64,000 bases of DNA, taken from contig JADJNA010000005.1 in assembly GCA_016709305.1 (NCBI GenBank), positions 62,001 to 126,000 of the forward strand, in the 5' to 3' direction. A program made the translations under genes and the position numbers. Of this stretch, positions 47,409 through 57,576 are shown piece after piece. This DNA comes from Candidatus Villigracilis saccharophilus. Its GTDB lineage: Bacteria > Chloroflexota > Anaerolineae > Anaerolineales > Villigracilaceae. The notes below the pieces were generated by a model that saw only the letters and a list, made by a program, of their open reading frames with translations, searched no databases and was not told where the DNA came from. Every line of letters starts with the position of its first letter. The first letter of the stretch is position 1.

Positions 47409-50246
47409 AGTTGAAGCCCGCTGAAAACCGCGACCAGGCCCGGGCGGAGCTCGAAACGAAAACCCAAAAGGCGTCGTTCGTCGAGCGACGTCTGTTTTAT
47501 CTAAAGAAGCGCCTGCTCCATATCTTTCTCCTCATTAATTTGTTCGCCATGTTTATGCCAACCTGGGCGCAGGCTCAGTCCCCCACACTGCCCCCCGCAA
47601 ATATCGGCTATCTTAAAGTCCATGACCCCGCAGGAACGGGTCGGGCAGTTGTTTGTTGTGACTTTTAAGGGGATGGATGTTGGCGACACATCCGAGATCT
47701 ATGATCTGATCGTTAATTATCATATAGGCGGCGTTGTGCTTCTGGCGCAGAATGATAATTTCACCGCTGCTCCAGACACGCTAACTCAGACACACGCCAT
47801 GATCGAAACCTTGCAGCGTGTGGCCTGGGATACATCCACTGCTCCGGTTACTGACTCTGTCAGCGGACTCACACAGGGGAACTCCGCTTTTGTACCGCTT
47901 CTGGTTGGTGTCGCGCAGGAAGGGAATGGATACCCAACCGATCAGATCCTAAGCGGTTTAACGCCGCTGCCAAGTGAAATGGCGATCGGCGCGACCTGGA
48001 ATACCGGGCTTGCGCAGCAGGTCGGGGAAGTACGCGGGCGCGAACTTTCTGCGCTGGGTTTTAATTTATTCTTTGGACCGTCTCTGGATGTGTTGGAAGC
48101 GCCTTCGATCTCCGGCGGAGACCTGGGAACCCGTGTTTTTGGTGGCGATCCATATTGGGTCGGTGAGATGGGGCGCGCTTATATTACCGGTTTGCATACC
48201 GGCAGTAATAACCAGCTTTTGGTGATTGCAAAGCATTTTCCCGGTGTTGGCGGCTCAGACCGCCTGCCTGAAGAGGAAGTTTCAACCGTTCGTAAATCCA
48301 TTGACCAATTAAAACAGATCGAGCTTTCGCCGTTCTTTGCGGTTTCAGGGAATGCAACTTCTCCCGAAATGACAGTCGATGGGTTGCTGGTCTCGCATAT
48401 TCGTTATCAGGGATTCCAGGGCAACATCCGCGCGACCACGCGACCGATCAGTTTTGATCCGCAGGCATTGAAACAGATCCTGGCTTTGCCCGAATTTTCC
48501 ACCTGGTATGAGAATGGCGGATTGATGATCAGTGACGATCTCGGCACGGCGGCGGTTAGTGATTTTTATGCGTCTGGCGGCGGGCAGTTCCTGGCGGTTA
48601 CCGCTGCGCGTGACGCATTTCTCGCGGGCAATGACATGATGTATCTCGGTAATATTATTTCCAGTGATGCCCCGGACACGTTCACATCCACGACCCGCGT
48701 GATCGATTTTTTTGCGCAGAAATATGAGGAAGACCCGGCCTTCGCTCAACGGGTGGATACTTCTGTCGCGCGCATCCTTGCTGTAAAGTCTGGTATTTAC
48801 GAAGATTTTGTTTTTTCAAATGTGGTAACGCCGCTTAATGCGTTGGCCAATATCGGCACCGCGACCGATGTCACATTTGATGTGGCAAGAAATTCAGCGA
48901 CGTTGATCAACCCCGATATTCAAGACCTCGCGTCTGTCCTGCCGCTTCCACCCCAATCGGATGAACGGATGGTGTTTATTACAGATACCGCGGGTTACAA
49001 ACAATGCAGTCAATGTGCAGAGCAATCATCACTTGCAGTGGATGCGTTGCAGGAGGCTGTCCTTCAACTATACGGCCCGCAAAGCGGGAATCAAACCGCG
49101 AATTTCAGGTTGACTTCCTATTCATTAAGTGATTTGCAAACCCTGCTGGATGATCTTGAAATCCCGTTGATCCAGGATGACATCACCCGCGCAGATTGGA
49201 TCGTGTTTTCAATTACAGATTCTTCTCAAGGGCAGGCGGCTCTTGTCAGTCGTTTCATGCGAGAGCGCCCCGACCTGTTATTGGACAAGCGCATAATTAT
49301 GTTTTCTTTTGGCGCACCTTACTATTTTGATACCACCACCATTTCAAAATTCACAGCCTATTCCTCACTTTACAGCAAGCAAACGCAATTTGTGGATGTC
49401 GCAGCGCGGCTTCTATTTCAGGAGCTTACTCCGATCGGAGCTTCGCCTGTTTCGATTCCCGCAGTTGGATATGAATTGATCTCGGTGCTGACTCCCAACC
49501 CCGATCAGATCATCCCGCTCTTTCTTGACCTTGAAGTTGTTCCTGAGATTCCCGATTCTCTGATCACCCCCGAGCCGACTCCAATCCCGCTTTTTCAAAT
49601 CGGCGACACCATCGCGATCCGCACTGGCCTGATCACAGATAATAATGGGAACCCGGTGCCGGACGGCACGCCTGTTAAATTCTCCATGATGCTTACAGGA
49701 GAAGGTGCCGGCATCCTGCGTCAAGTGGACGCCGTGACTACTCAGGGGGTGGCGCGTGCCGCGTTCGGTCTCGACAAACCCGGCCTGCTTGAGATTAATG
49801 TGACCAGTGATCCGGCCGTGATCTCCAATATCCTGCAGTTGGACGTCTCGCAGTCCGGGGCCGTGGCGGTGACGGTTGTTGTCCCGGAGTTGACCGAAAC
49901 TGTCGCTTCACCCACGCCTGAACCGCCGGTTGTGGAAGTTGTGGATGATTATATTTCGACCGAAGGCTATCCGCGTTTGTCCGCCTGGTTTGTTGCGATC
50001 TTGATGATCGTCTTTTCTACCGGAATTGGATATGGCGTGGGGATACAAGTTGTAAATCGCCGTACCGCTTTCCGCTGGGCATTGGGCATCGCGCTGGGTG
50101 GTCTGGCTGCGTATAATTATCTTGCTTTTGGGTTGTTCGGCATCACGAACTGGCTTAGCGCAGGCGGTATAACCGGATTGGTCACCTTCGTGATCTTTGG
50201 CGAATTGCTCGGCTTTGTTGTCGGTTGGATCTGGTCCAGAAGATAA
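47405..50246 (+). CDS. membrane-anchored GH3 glycosidase (NagZ-like), signal sequence out of frame
   Basis: The first frame (47405-47590) encodes a basic N-terminus and signal segment (LLHIFLLINLFAMFMPTWAQ). At a run of six C (47591-47596) the frame breaks; removing one C joins LPPQISAILKSMTPQERVGQ to the main frame, which runs to 50246. The GH3 domain has KHFPGVGGSD and the nucleophile loop LMISDDLGTAA. A Big_1-like Ig domain (DNNGNPVPDGTPVKFSMM) and three C-terminal transmembrane helices follow. NagZ-type GH3 enzymes release N-acetylhexosamine from peptidoglycan. The indel may be real variation or a homopolymer error; alone, the second frame would give an unexported protein. Confidence 0.83.
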
Positions 50247-50284
50247 GAATACGGGATATACAATAATTGACAAGGAAAAAAAAC

Positions 50285-51292
50285 ATGTCTGTGCAAAAAA
50301 AGAATAAAGAAAAAGAACCCCCGATCCTGTTTGATAAAACACAAGCCATCATCAAACAGGCCAATTTATTATTGCACGGAACACTGATCACCTATTTCAA
50401 CAATCCGCGTGGAAGCGTCTGTCATGACGACGTTCTGGCTTTGTATGAACTGCTTGAAAAGATAGGACATCAGGAAAAGATTTATCTCTTTATTAAATCA
50501 AGCGGCGGGAATGGACAAGCCTCCCTGCGGCTTGTAAATCTTTTACGCCAGTATTGCAGGGAGGTTGTAGCGGTCATTCCCTTGGAATGCGCTTCCGCTG
50601 CGACCATGATCACCCTGGGCGCGAATGAAATTCAAATGGGACCGATGGCTTACCTCACACCAGTGGATACGTCGTTGACCCACTCACTCTCACCGATTGA
50701 CCGCGACAATGACCGCGTCAGTGTCAGCCTGGATGAATTGACTCGCGTTGTCCGTTTGTGGCAGGCGCAGAACAGTGATGCTAAAGAGAATCCATATCAG
50801 GAATTATTTCGGCATGTCCATCCGCTCGTGATCGGCGCTGTGGACCGGGCAGAGTCGCTTTCGATCATGCTCAGCAAGGAATTGCTCGCATATCACATTG
50901 AAGATGATCAAATGCAGGACCAGATCGCCAGCGCACTGAACGCAAAATACCCATCGCATGGCTATCCCATTTTGTTTGAAGAAGCCAAGCGTATCGGTCT
51001 CAAGGTAAGTCACCTTGCCCCTGAGATCAACTCCCTTTTGCTTGAGCTGAATGAACTTTACAGCGAAATGGGTCAGCGTGCCACCACCGACTTCGACGAT
51101 ACCCATGCGCATGGCAATGAAATTCTAAATATTTGGGAGTCGACGGATGTGCTTGCTTACTACCAACAAGACAAGGATTGGTTCTATCGCACCGAAGAAA
51201 GGCGCTGGATTTCCCTTAACGATATAAGCAGTTGGCGGCGGGTTTTGAAGGTGGGGAACAAGGTTGAGAAAACGATTTTGCATATTGCCTAA
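50285..51292 (+). CDS. SDH/ClpP-fold serine protease-like protein
   Basis: About 335 residues from MSVQKKNKEKEPP (AAGGA eight bases upstream). The ClpP/crotonase fold of the serine dehydrogenase proteinase family is recognisable: IYLFIKSSGGNGQASL (oxyanion strand), LECASAATMITLGANEI with the nucleophile Ser, GPMAYLTPVDTSL, and EEAKRIGLKV with the candidate general-base Lys. There are no transmembrane segments, so it is a cytosolic oligomeric protease or peptidase. It follows the GH3 gene by 38 bases. Confidence 0.82.
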   Translation: MSVQKKNKEKEPPILFDKTQAIIKQANLLLHGTLITYFNNPRGSVCHDDVLALYELLEKIGHQEKIYLFIKSSGGNGQASLRLVNLLRQYCREVVAVIPLECASAATMITLGANEIQMGPMAYLTPVDTSLTHSLSPIDRDNDRVSVSLDELTRVVRLWQAQNSDAKENPYQELFRHVHPLVIGAVDRAESLSIMLSKELLAYHIEDDQMQDQIASALNAKYPSHGYPILFEEAKRIGLKVSHLAPEINSLLLELNELYSEMGQRATTDFDDTHAHGNEILNIWESTDVLAYYQQDKDWFYRTEERRWISLNDISSWRRVLKVGNKVEKTILHIA

Positions 51293-51402
51293 ACCTGTGC
51301 AAAACCTGTGCAATATGTTATGATCTGTTTATCAGATTATGGAAGATCCGTGTCTGTGCTGATGCGGATTTTATTTTAATAAAAATGAAGGTGTAAAGAA
51401 AA

Positions 51403-51993
51403 ATGGCAAATCTTAAATTCAATGACCCCGCTCCCGATGTGACATTGCTTGACGGGGAAGGGAAGCCAATTCAGCTTTCCTCGCTTTGGCAGGATAAGGT
51501 ACTTGTCCTTGCGTTTACCCGTCACTTTGGATGTCCGCAATGCAAAGAGATGCTCGATCAATTGATCGACTCGCATCAAGCCCTGACCGAGAAAGGGCTG
51601 CGCCTCGCAATCATTTCCCACGCTTCGGCAGAATCAGCCAAACAGTTCTGTGACCTGCGCGCACCCAGCGCTATCTGTCTCGCCGACCCAGACCGCGCAG
51701 CCTACCATGCGTATGGTCTGGATCAAGGCACGCTCTGGCAAACCCTGCTCTCACCGCAGATCTGGATCTCCAACCGCAAGTTGGCGCGCACAAAGGGATA
51801 TCAACCCGAACTCCCGCACGCGGGCCAGGATGCGTATCAAATGTCTGGAACATTCATCATCGGCACGGATGGACGAGTCCGTCTCCCATACTACTACGAA
51901 GATATCGCCGATCATCCACCCGTTGACCTGATCCTGCACGGCATCATGGGCGCCGACTGGAACAAACCATATGACAGCAAACCGCTTTTATAA
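51403..51993 (+). CDS. peroxiredoxin-like (AhpC/TSA-type) protein
   Basis: 196 residues with a thioredoxin fold: PAPDVTLLDGEGKPIQLSSLW, then FTRHFGCPQCKEMLDQL. The CPQC pair replaces the single Cys of classic peroxiredoxins, as in the Prx-like2/SelL-type family. A later GTFIIGTDGRVRLPYYYEDI completes the fold. Likely a thiol-disulfide or peroxide reductase. The ABC permease gene begins 24 bases downstream. Confidence 0.85.
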   Translation: MANLKFNDPAPDVTLLDGEGKPIQLSSLWQDKVLVLAFTRHFGCPQCKEMLDQLIDSHQALTEKGLRLAIISHASAESAKQFCDLRAPSAICLADPDRAAYHAYGLDQGTLWQTLLSPQIWISNRKLARTKGYQPELPHAGQDAYQMSGTFIIGTDGRVRLPYYYEDIADHPPVDLILHGIMGADWNKPYDSKPLL

Positions 51994-52017
51994 AAACTCA
52001 AACGATAAAAACCAAAC

Positions 52018-53178
52018 ATGAAAAATTTTTTTCTCGCTACATATCTCGCAGTAAAAGAAGTGATCCGTAATCGCGGCCGATTTTTGCTCGTCGCTCTGGT
52101 GATCGCGCTCATCACTTTGCTTGTGTTGTTCATTGCCGCGCTGGGTGAGGGACTTGCCAATGGCAATCGTCAATACGTTGCAAATCTGGATGCGCAGCTG
52201 ATCGTCTTTTTGGAAAAGTCAGACTACAGTATTTCCGCCAGCCGATTGGAGACAAACACAGTCAAGGCTGTGCGTCGTGTGGAAGGCGTTGAAGATGCAG
52301 GTCCGGTCTATACCTCAACCACTGAAATTGTTTCCCTGCCGGAACCGTTGAAAGTATCCATGCTCGGGGCGGAAGCGGGAAAACCCGGCATGCCTTCCAT
52401 CATTGACGGACGAGATTTTCGCGGCGGTGAAGCCCGCGAAGCAGTCATGGATCGCAACGTTGCTCTGCGTTCAGACCTGAAAATTGGCGATACGATTCAG
52501 ATCCGCTCCACACAGGGAACGGATGATAAGTTTTTTGATCTCGTGATCGTCGGCATGGTGGATGGCCAATCGTATTTCTTCCAGCCCACGATCTTTGTTC
52601 CCGCCGCGACGTGGGAAAAGATCCGCCCGCAATCGGAAGCGGAGTTGAATAGTGATACCCCATATCCTAATATCATCGCTGTCAAACTGACCGATCCCGC
52701 GCAGCTGGATGTCATGGCTACCCGTTTGGTGGATGAAGTCTCAAACATAGAGATTGCTGATCTTGCAACGACCATCAACAATATTCCAGGATATTCAGCG
52801 CAGCAGGGAACTGTGCAGACCCAGGGTGTCTTCACTTTGTTGATCGGTATTCTGGTGATCGGCGGCTTTTTCCAAATTCAAATTTTGCAAAAGGTACCTC
52901 AGATCGGCGTGTTGAAAGCCATCGGCTCGTCAAATGGGGTGGTGGGTCTTTCAGCGGTGATCCAGATCATTGTGGTGACAGCTCTCGGCGTAGGTATTGG
53001 AGGCGGACTGACCTATCTGTTCTCGTTGGGTTTCCCGCCCACGATTCCATTGGTGTTCAACGGTTCGAGATCCTTGATCGCTGTTGCATTGTTGTTGGGG
53101 ATTGGACCACTCGGCGGCATGGTTTCGATCATTTACGCAGTCCGCATTGAGCCGTTGAAGGCTTTGAGATTAGGATAA
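52018..53178 (+). CDS. ABC transporter permease (FtsX/MacB type)
   Basis: 386 residues: N-terminal helix (LLVALVIALITLLVLFIAAL), a large extracytoplasmic MacB-like domain (about 45-250), then three helices with the FtsX signature (VPQIGVLKAIGSSNGVVG). The architecture is of MacB/DevC mechanotransmission exporters. It pairs with the ATPase four bases downstream. The substrate is unknown; no membrane-fusion protein gene is adjacent. Confidence 0.9.
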   Translation: MKNFFLATYLAVKEVIRNRGRFLLVALVIALITLLVLFIAALGEGLANGNRQYVANLDAQLIVFLEKSDYSISASRLETNTVKAVRRVEGVEDAGPVYTSTTEIVSLPEPLKVSMLGAEAGKPGMPSIIDGRDFRGGEAREAVMDRNVALRSDLKIGDTIQIRSTQGTDDKFFDLVIVGMVDGQSYFFQPTIFVPAATWEKIRPQSEAELNSDTPYPNIIAVKLTDPAQLDVMATRLVDEVSNIEIADLATTINNIPGYSAQQGTVQTQGVFTLLIGILVIGGFFQIQILQKVPQIGVLKAIGSSNGVVGLSAVIQIIVVTALGVGIGGGLTYLFSLGFPPTIPLVFNGSRSLIAVALLLGIGPLGGMVSIIYAVRIEPLKALRLG

Positions 53179-53182
53179 GAAT

Positions 53183-53914
53183 ATGAGTTCTGTTGCTTTG
53201 GAAGTTCGTGATCTGGTTAAATCATTTGCGTTGGATGGCGCTACCATCAACGCTGTAGATGGTGTTTCGTTTCAGGTAAACTCTGGCGAATTTGTGGCGC
53301 TGGTGGGGCCAAGCGGTTCAGGCAAGACAACCATGCTGTCCATTCTTGCCGCGCTGCTCACTCCCACTACAGGACAAGTTCTGATCGATGGTCAGGATCT
53401 TGCGCAAATGAACGAAAAGAAACGCGTGAAGCTACGCCGTGAGAAGATCGGCTTTACCTTTCAGTCCAATAATTTAATTCCATACCTTACTGCTCGTGAG
53501 AATGTGGAGTTCATGCTGCGCTTGAATAATAAACTTGACCGTGCGGGCCGCATCCGTTCGGATGAATTGCTGGCGCGTCTTGGTTTGTCTGACCGATTGC
53601 ATAATCTGCCCGCCCAAATGTCAGGCGGGCAGCAGCAGCGCGTAGCCATTGCGCGCGCGCTGATCCACAATCCTGCCGTTGTGCTGGCTGATGAACCGAC
53701 CGCCTCGCTGGATACGGAACGCGCTTTCCAAGTTGTGGAAACTTTCGCGCACCTTATCCATGAGAATGACCGCGCCGGCATCATGGTCACGCACGACTTG
53801 CGCATGTGCCAGTTCGTTGACCGTGTACTGCAGATGCAGGACGGAAAATTGGTGCGAGTCTATGAATCAAAGCAGGAAATTTTGGAACTCGCACAAGGGG
53901 TATTGAAACACTAA
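53183..53914 (+). CDS. ABC transporter ATPase (MacB/LolD type)
   Basis: 243 residues with Walker A GPSGSGKTTMLS, Q-loop TFQSNNLIPYL, signature MSGGQQQRVAIARAL, Walker B VVLADEPTASLD and switch His MVTHDLRM. It belongs with the upstream FtsX-type permease as a type VII exporter. The transcript ends at a hairpin 30 bases downstream. Confidence 0.94.
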   Translation: MSSVALEVRDLVKSFALDGATINAVDGVSFQVNSGEFVALVGPSGSGKTTMLSILAALLTPTTGQVLIDGQDLAQMNEKKRVKLRREKIGFTFQSNNLIPYLTARENVEFMLRLNNKLDRAGRIRSDELLARLGLSDRLHNLPAQMSGGQQQRVAIARALIHNPAVVLADEPTASLDTERAFQVVETFAHLIHENDRAGIMVTHDLRMCQFVDRVLQMQDGKLVRVYESKQEILELAQGVLKH

Positions 53915-53943
53915 AAAGTAGTGGAAAATTTTGGCAGTAAAAC

Positions 53944-53980
53944 GAAAAGCCTTCGAAACTTTAGCTTCGAAGGCTTCTTT
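53944..53980. terminator. bidirectional intrinsic terminator
   Basis: A stem AGCCTTCGAA with its complement around ACTTTAGC, extended by A/T pairs. It lies between the convergent ABC operon and glnA. Confidence 0.85.
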
Positions 53981-53998
53981 GTTACTAATCACTTGCTC

Positions 53999-55339
53999 TT
54001 ACGCTGTTTCCAAATACTTGGTGATCTCGTAATCGGTCACACGCAGGCGGAACTCATCCCACTCTTCCAGCTTCGCGCGCATATAAGCTTCGAACAAATA
54101 TGTGCCGAGCGCGGACTTCAATACTTCATTCTTTTCCAACTCAGCAAGGGATTCAGCCAGTGAACCAGGCAGTTCGGTCACATCCAATTTCGTGCGTTCT
54201 TCTTTGTTGAGGTGATACAGGTTGATGTTGTTGAGCGGCTTGGGCGCGGTAAGATTTCTGTCAATGCCGTCCAGCGCGGCGGCAAGCATCACAGTGAATG
54301 CCAGATACGGGTTGCAGGATGGGTCAGGGAAGCGCAGTTCAGCGCGAACCGCCTTGTCCCGTCCTTCGGTGTAGCGCGGAATGCGGATCAACGCGGAGCG
54401 GTTCTGCTGAGCCCAGCCGATATAGACAGGTGCTTCATAACCGGGCACCAAACGCTTGTAGGAGTTCACGGTCGGGGCGACCACACCTGCGAGCGCGCGT
54501 GCATGTTCCAACTGACCCGCGATGAACGAATATGCCAAAGGTGAAAGATGGGCGGCATCACTCTTATCGAAGAATAAATTTGCGCCGGTTTTTGTGTCGA
54601 AGAGAGACTGATGGCAGTGCATACCAGAGCCATTAATGCCGTACACAGGCTTGGGCATGAAAGATGCGGTCAGTCCGTGCTGGGCCGCGATCGCCTTCAC
54701 TGTGTATTTCAAAGTCAGCACATTATCGGCCGCCTTCAAAGCGTCGGCAAAACGGAAATCAATTTCATGTTGTCCCAGGGCAACTTCGTGATGACCGACT
54801 TCCACATCCAGACCCATTGCGTCAAGCGCTTCCATTAACGCGGTGCGCACTACAACGGCTTCATCGAAAGATGAGAAGTCAAAATAACCGCCTGTGTCGT
54901 GAGGGACAGGGTGAACTCCCTGGCCGTTTTCGCCTTTGAACAGGAAAAACTCCGGCTCGGGTCCAATGTTGAGCATCCAGCCGCGATCGGCGATTTTCTT
55001 GAGGATGCGCTTCAAAGCACCGCGCGGATCTCCTTCGAATGGTTCGCCGCCGGGGGTGTAGATATCGCAAAACACGCGCGCGCGTTTTGAATCAGCTGCT
55101 GACCAGGGCAGAACAGCGTAAGTATCGGGGTCAATGATCAGGCGCATATCACTTTCCTGAATACGTGCAAAACCTTCCACCGATGAACCATCAAACCATG
55201 CGCCGTCTTTCAGCACATCTTCGAGGTGACGCACAGGCATGTCCACGCTCTTCACCGCGCCCATCACATCTGTGAATTGCAATGAGATGAACTTGACATT
55301 ATCTTCCTTCACTTTCTTAACTAAATCTTTTGGATCCAT
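53999..55339 (-). CDS. glnA: glutamine synthetase type I
   Basis: 446 residues from MDPKDLVKKVKEDN at 55339 (AGGAG seven bases upstream). Beta-grasp N-domain (WFDGSSVEGFARIQESDM) and catalytic domain with GPEPEFFLF, EVALGQHEIDFR, NGSGMHCHQSL, the NSYKRLVPGYEAP loop and RIPRYTEGRDKAVRAELRFP. No adenylylation-type C-terminal NLYDLPPEE motif is seen, as in GSI-alpha-like enzymes. It makes glutamine from glutamate and ammonia with ATP. Confidence 0.95.
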   Translation of the reverse strand: MDPKDLVKKVKEDNVKFISLQFTDVMGAVKSVDMPVRHLEDVLKDGAWFDGSSVEGFARIQESDMRLIIDPDTYAVLPWSAADSKRARVFCDIYTPGGEPFEGDPRGALKRILKKIADRGWMLNIGPEPEFFLFKGENGQGVHPVPHDTGGYFDFSSFDEAVVVRTALMEALDAMGLDVEVGHHEVALGQHEIDFRFADALKAADNVLTLKYTVKAIAAQHGLTASFMPKPVYGINGSGMHCHQSLFDTKTGANLFFDKSDAAHLSPLAYSFIAGQLEHARALAGVVAPTVNSYKRLVPGYEAPVYIGWAQQNRSALIRIPRYTEGRDKAVRAELRFPDPSCNPYLAFTVMLAAALDGIDRNLTAPKPLNNINLYHLNKEERTKLDVTELPGSLAESLAELEKNEVLKSALGTYLFEAYMRAKLEEWDEFRLRVTDYEITKYLETA

Positions 55340-55460
55340 TTCTTTTCTCCTTTTTAATTTGGTTCTGGAGTTCAGCAGTTTATTACCTTGTGGGTGTTGC
55401 TGGATCATCTCCAGGTTATAAATGATAGCTGACAATCTTCAACATTCTTTTGTTTACTGG

Positions 55461-56405
55461 TCATTCTTCATACGCCCTCGCTTCTTCCTCACCTGCACTG
55501 GCGTGCGGCGCAAGTGTCACTTTTGGCTTGCTCCTGCTATTAATAAAGACCACAGATCCGATAATGATCGCTGTTGCCAGTCCAATGCGTGGCTCCAGTG
55601 TTTCATTTGCCAGCCAAACCCCAAGCAAAATAGCCACGATCGGGTTGACATACGCGTAGGTCGCAACCAGCGAGATCGGCGCATTTTGCAGCAACCAGGT
55701 GTACGAACCAAAACCAACGATCGAACCTATGGTGATCAGATACCCCAGCCCGGCCAGGGATCGAGTGGAAACCTCTGCAGGATTCCATCCATTCAACTCG
55801 CCTGTGACCAGCGAGACAATGAACAAACCAATACTGCCCATCAGCATTTGTGCGCCTGTTGACATGAGAGATGCCTTGGGCAGGTCTGCGGACTTGCTAT
55901 ATACAGAGCCTGTTGCCCAAAGCAAACAAGCGAAAAGCAATGCTACCACCCCATAAATATTTAATCCCGCCCCCGCGGCAGCTTCCGTGGGATTGATCAG
56001 AACATAAATACCCAGGAAGCCGATCAACAATCCAACAATGGACTGCCAATTGGGCTTGACTCCATTTGGGCGGATCGCTTCTGCGACCACCAGGAATAAC
56101 GGAACAGACGCGATGATCAGCGCCGCGATGCCCGAAGGGATGAATTGCTCTGCCCACGAAACCAGTCCGTTGCCCCCGAGCAGGAGAAAATTGCCAATGA
56201 TGGCTGTGGATATCCACTGCCTGCGGGTGGGCATTTGCTGTCCTGCCGCGCGCTGCCAAATGACGAGGATCAAGCCTGAGGCGAGGAAACGCACTCCCGC
56301 ATGAAAAAATGGAGGAATGGTCTCTATCGCAACTTTAATACCCAGATAAGTTGAACCCCAAACAATATATAACGCGAATAACGCCAGCCAAATTTTAGAT
56401 TTCAT
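55461..56405 (-). CDS. EamA-family exporter (YedA/RhaT-like)
   Basis: About 314 residues from MKSKIWLALFALYIVWGSTY (AAGGA upstream). Two EamA repeats, ten helices. Signature segments are VWGSTYLGIKVAIETIPPFF at the start and LVATYAYVNPIVAILLGVWL in the second repeat. It is probably a drug or metabolite exporter. A second, distant DMT protein is at 34782. The last 20 residues are charged and cytoplasmic. Confidence 0.9.
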   Translation of the reverse strand: MKSKIWLALFALYIVWGSTYLGIKVAIETIPPFFHAGVRFLASGLILVIWQRAAGQQMPTRRQWISTAIIGNFLLLGGNGLVSWAEQFIPSGIAALIIASVPLFLVVAEAIRPNGVKPNWQSIVGLLIGFLGIYVLINPTEAAAGAGLNIYGVVALLFACLLWATGSVYSKSADLPKASLMSTGAQMLMGSIGLFIVSLVTGELNGWNPAEVSTRSLAGLGYLITIGSIVGFGSYTWLLQNAPISLVATYAYVNPIVAILLGVWLANETLEPRIGLATAIIIGSVVFINSRSKPKVTLAPHASAGEEEARAYEE

Positions 56406-56423
56406 TTTTTCCTTGTTGTTCCA

Positions 56424-56488
56424 TGTCATTGCGAGGAGGGTGCTCTATCCAACGACACTCCCTGGCACTGCCCGCCAGTGCAGGCGTG
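56424..56488 (+). repeat. REP-like dispersed repeat copy B
   Basis: GTCATTGCGAGG at 56424-56435 and CCCGCCAGTGCAGGCGTG at 56471-56488 match, in order, the minus strand of 30378-30350. A small palindrome (CACTG CCCGC CAGTG) lies inside. It is intergenic between two minus-strand genes. Confidence 0.45.
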
Positions 56489-56498
56489 CAACCTGCCG

Positions 56499-57383
56499 TT
56501 AATTGGAACCTGCTTCGCGCAAAGCGCTCGTAGCGACATGCTCTCTTGCCAGCAGCGCTTTCTTTCTCGCCGCGCCGTAGCGATAATTTCCAAATTCTCC
56601 GCTCTTGCGAATGACCCGATGACAGGGGATCAGTACCGCAATTGGGTTATGTCCAACGGCTGTGCCAACCGCGCGCACTGCATTCGGATTCCCGATCTGC
56701 GCGGCAATATGTTCATAGGTGGTCACTGTGCCGGTTGGGATCTTGAGCAATGCTTCCCAAACTTTTATTTGGAAGTTCGTCCCGCGCAGGTAAAGCTTGA
56801 AAGGCGAATCAGATTGACGGTCGCCCGCAACGGGCTGCGCCAAAAAGATGCGAGCCGCCAACGAGGCTGTGGCTCTGTGATCCTCGAGCATCTTGGCTTG
56901 ATTCCACGTGGAAACTAAATTATCAAGTGCCTGACCTTCGCTATTCTCGAAAAAACTTAGATTGCAGATTCCTCGCTCTGTCGAGGCGATCAGACATTTT
57001 CCAAACGGCGTATGATGAAAGCCGTATTGAATCGTCAATCCTGCTCCGCGTGTCTTGTATTCGCCCGGCGTGACCGCCTCTGTGTTTACGAACAGGTCAT
57101 GCAAGCGCCCCAAACTCGATAACCCCACTTGATGGGTGGTATCGAGCAGGTTTTCAGACCGGGCAAGCAGGTCTTTGGCATGCTCCTTTGTCAGGAATTG
57201 CATGAAACGCTTTGGACTAATGCCCGCCCAGCGCGTGAACATGCGCTGGAAGTGATATTCGCTCACGCCAACTGCGGATGCGATCTCTTCCAGTTCAGGC
57301 TGGCGATTTACATTCGCTTCAATGTACTGAATTGCCAGTTCTATCAATTTATAGTGTTGTGAAAGTTCAAGATTATGTTCCAT
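56499..57383 (-). CDS. AraC-HTH and O6-methylguanine-DNA methyltransferase fusion (Ada-like)
   Basis: 294 residues. The N-terminal AraC-type DNA-binding domain (IEANVNRQPELEEIASAVGV; FMQFLTKEHAKDLL) is joined to an Ogt/MGMT domain whose active Cys is in VLIPCHRVIRKSGEFGNYR. The N-terminal zinc-Cys phosphotriester domain of E. coli Ada is absent, so methyl-phosphotriester sensing by that route is not expected. It repairs O6-alkylguanine and may regulate transcription. GGAGAT lies upstream of the ATG. Confidence 0.9.
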   Translation of the reverse strand: MEHNLELSQHYKLIELAIQYIEANVNRQPELEEIASAVGVSEYHFQRMFTRWAGISPKRFMQFLTKEHAKDLLARSENLLDTTHQVGLSSLGRLHDLFVNTEAVTPGEYKTRGAGLTIQYGFHHTPFGKCLIASTERGICNLSFFENSEGQALDNLVSTWNQAKMLEDHRATASLAARIFLAQPVAGDRQSDSPFKLYLRGTNFQIKVWEALLKIPTGTVTTYEHIAAQIGNPNAVRAVGTAVGHNPIAVLIPCHRVIRKSGEFGNYRYGAARKKALLAREHVATSALREAGSN

Positions 57384-57542
57384 AACGATCTCCTTTTTGA
57401 TGTTGGAGATTGTATTGGTTCATTTGTAAAGCGGCGACCCGTTTCTTGCTCATTTTTTTTCACATGCTCTATAAACTTGATGGGTATCCCTACTGGAGGG
57501 GGAATACCTTATGTACGAGACCTTTCAGGTTTTCACAGACAA

Positions 57543-57576
57543 TAAAAAAAACAGGCATGCTCGGGCATACCTGTTT
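57543..57576 (-). terminator. terminator of the putative ncRNA transcript
   Basis: A 12-base arm (AAACAGGCATGC) pairs with its complement with one mismatch and a TCGG-like tetraloop. On the minus strand it is followed by eight T. It lies 166 bases upstream of the Ada-like start, so it ends a separate upstream transcript. Confidence 0.85.
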
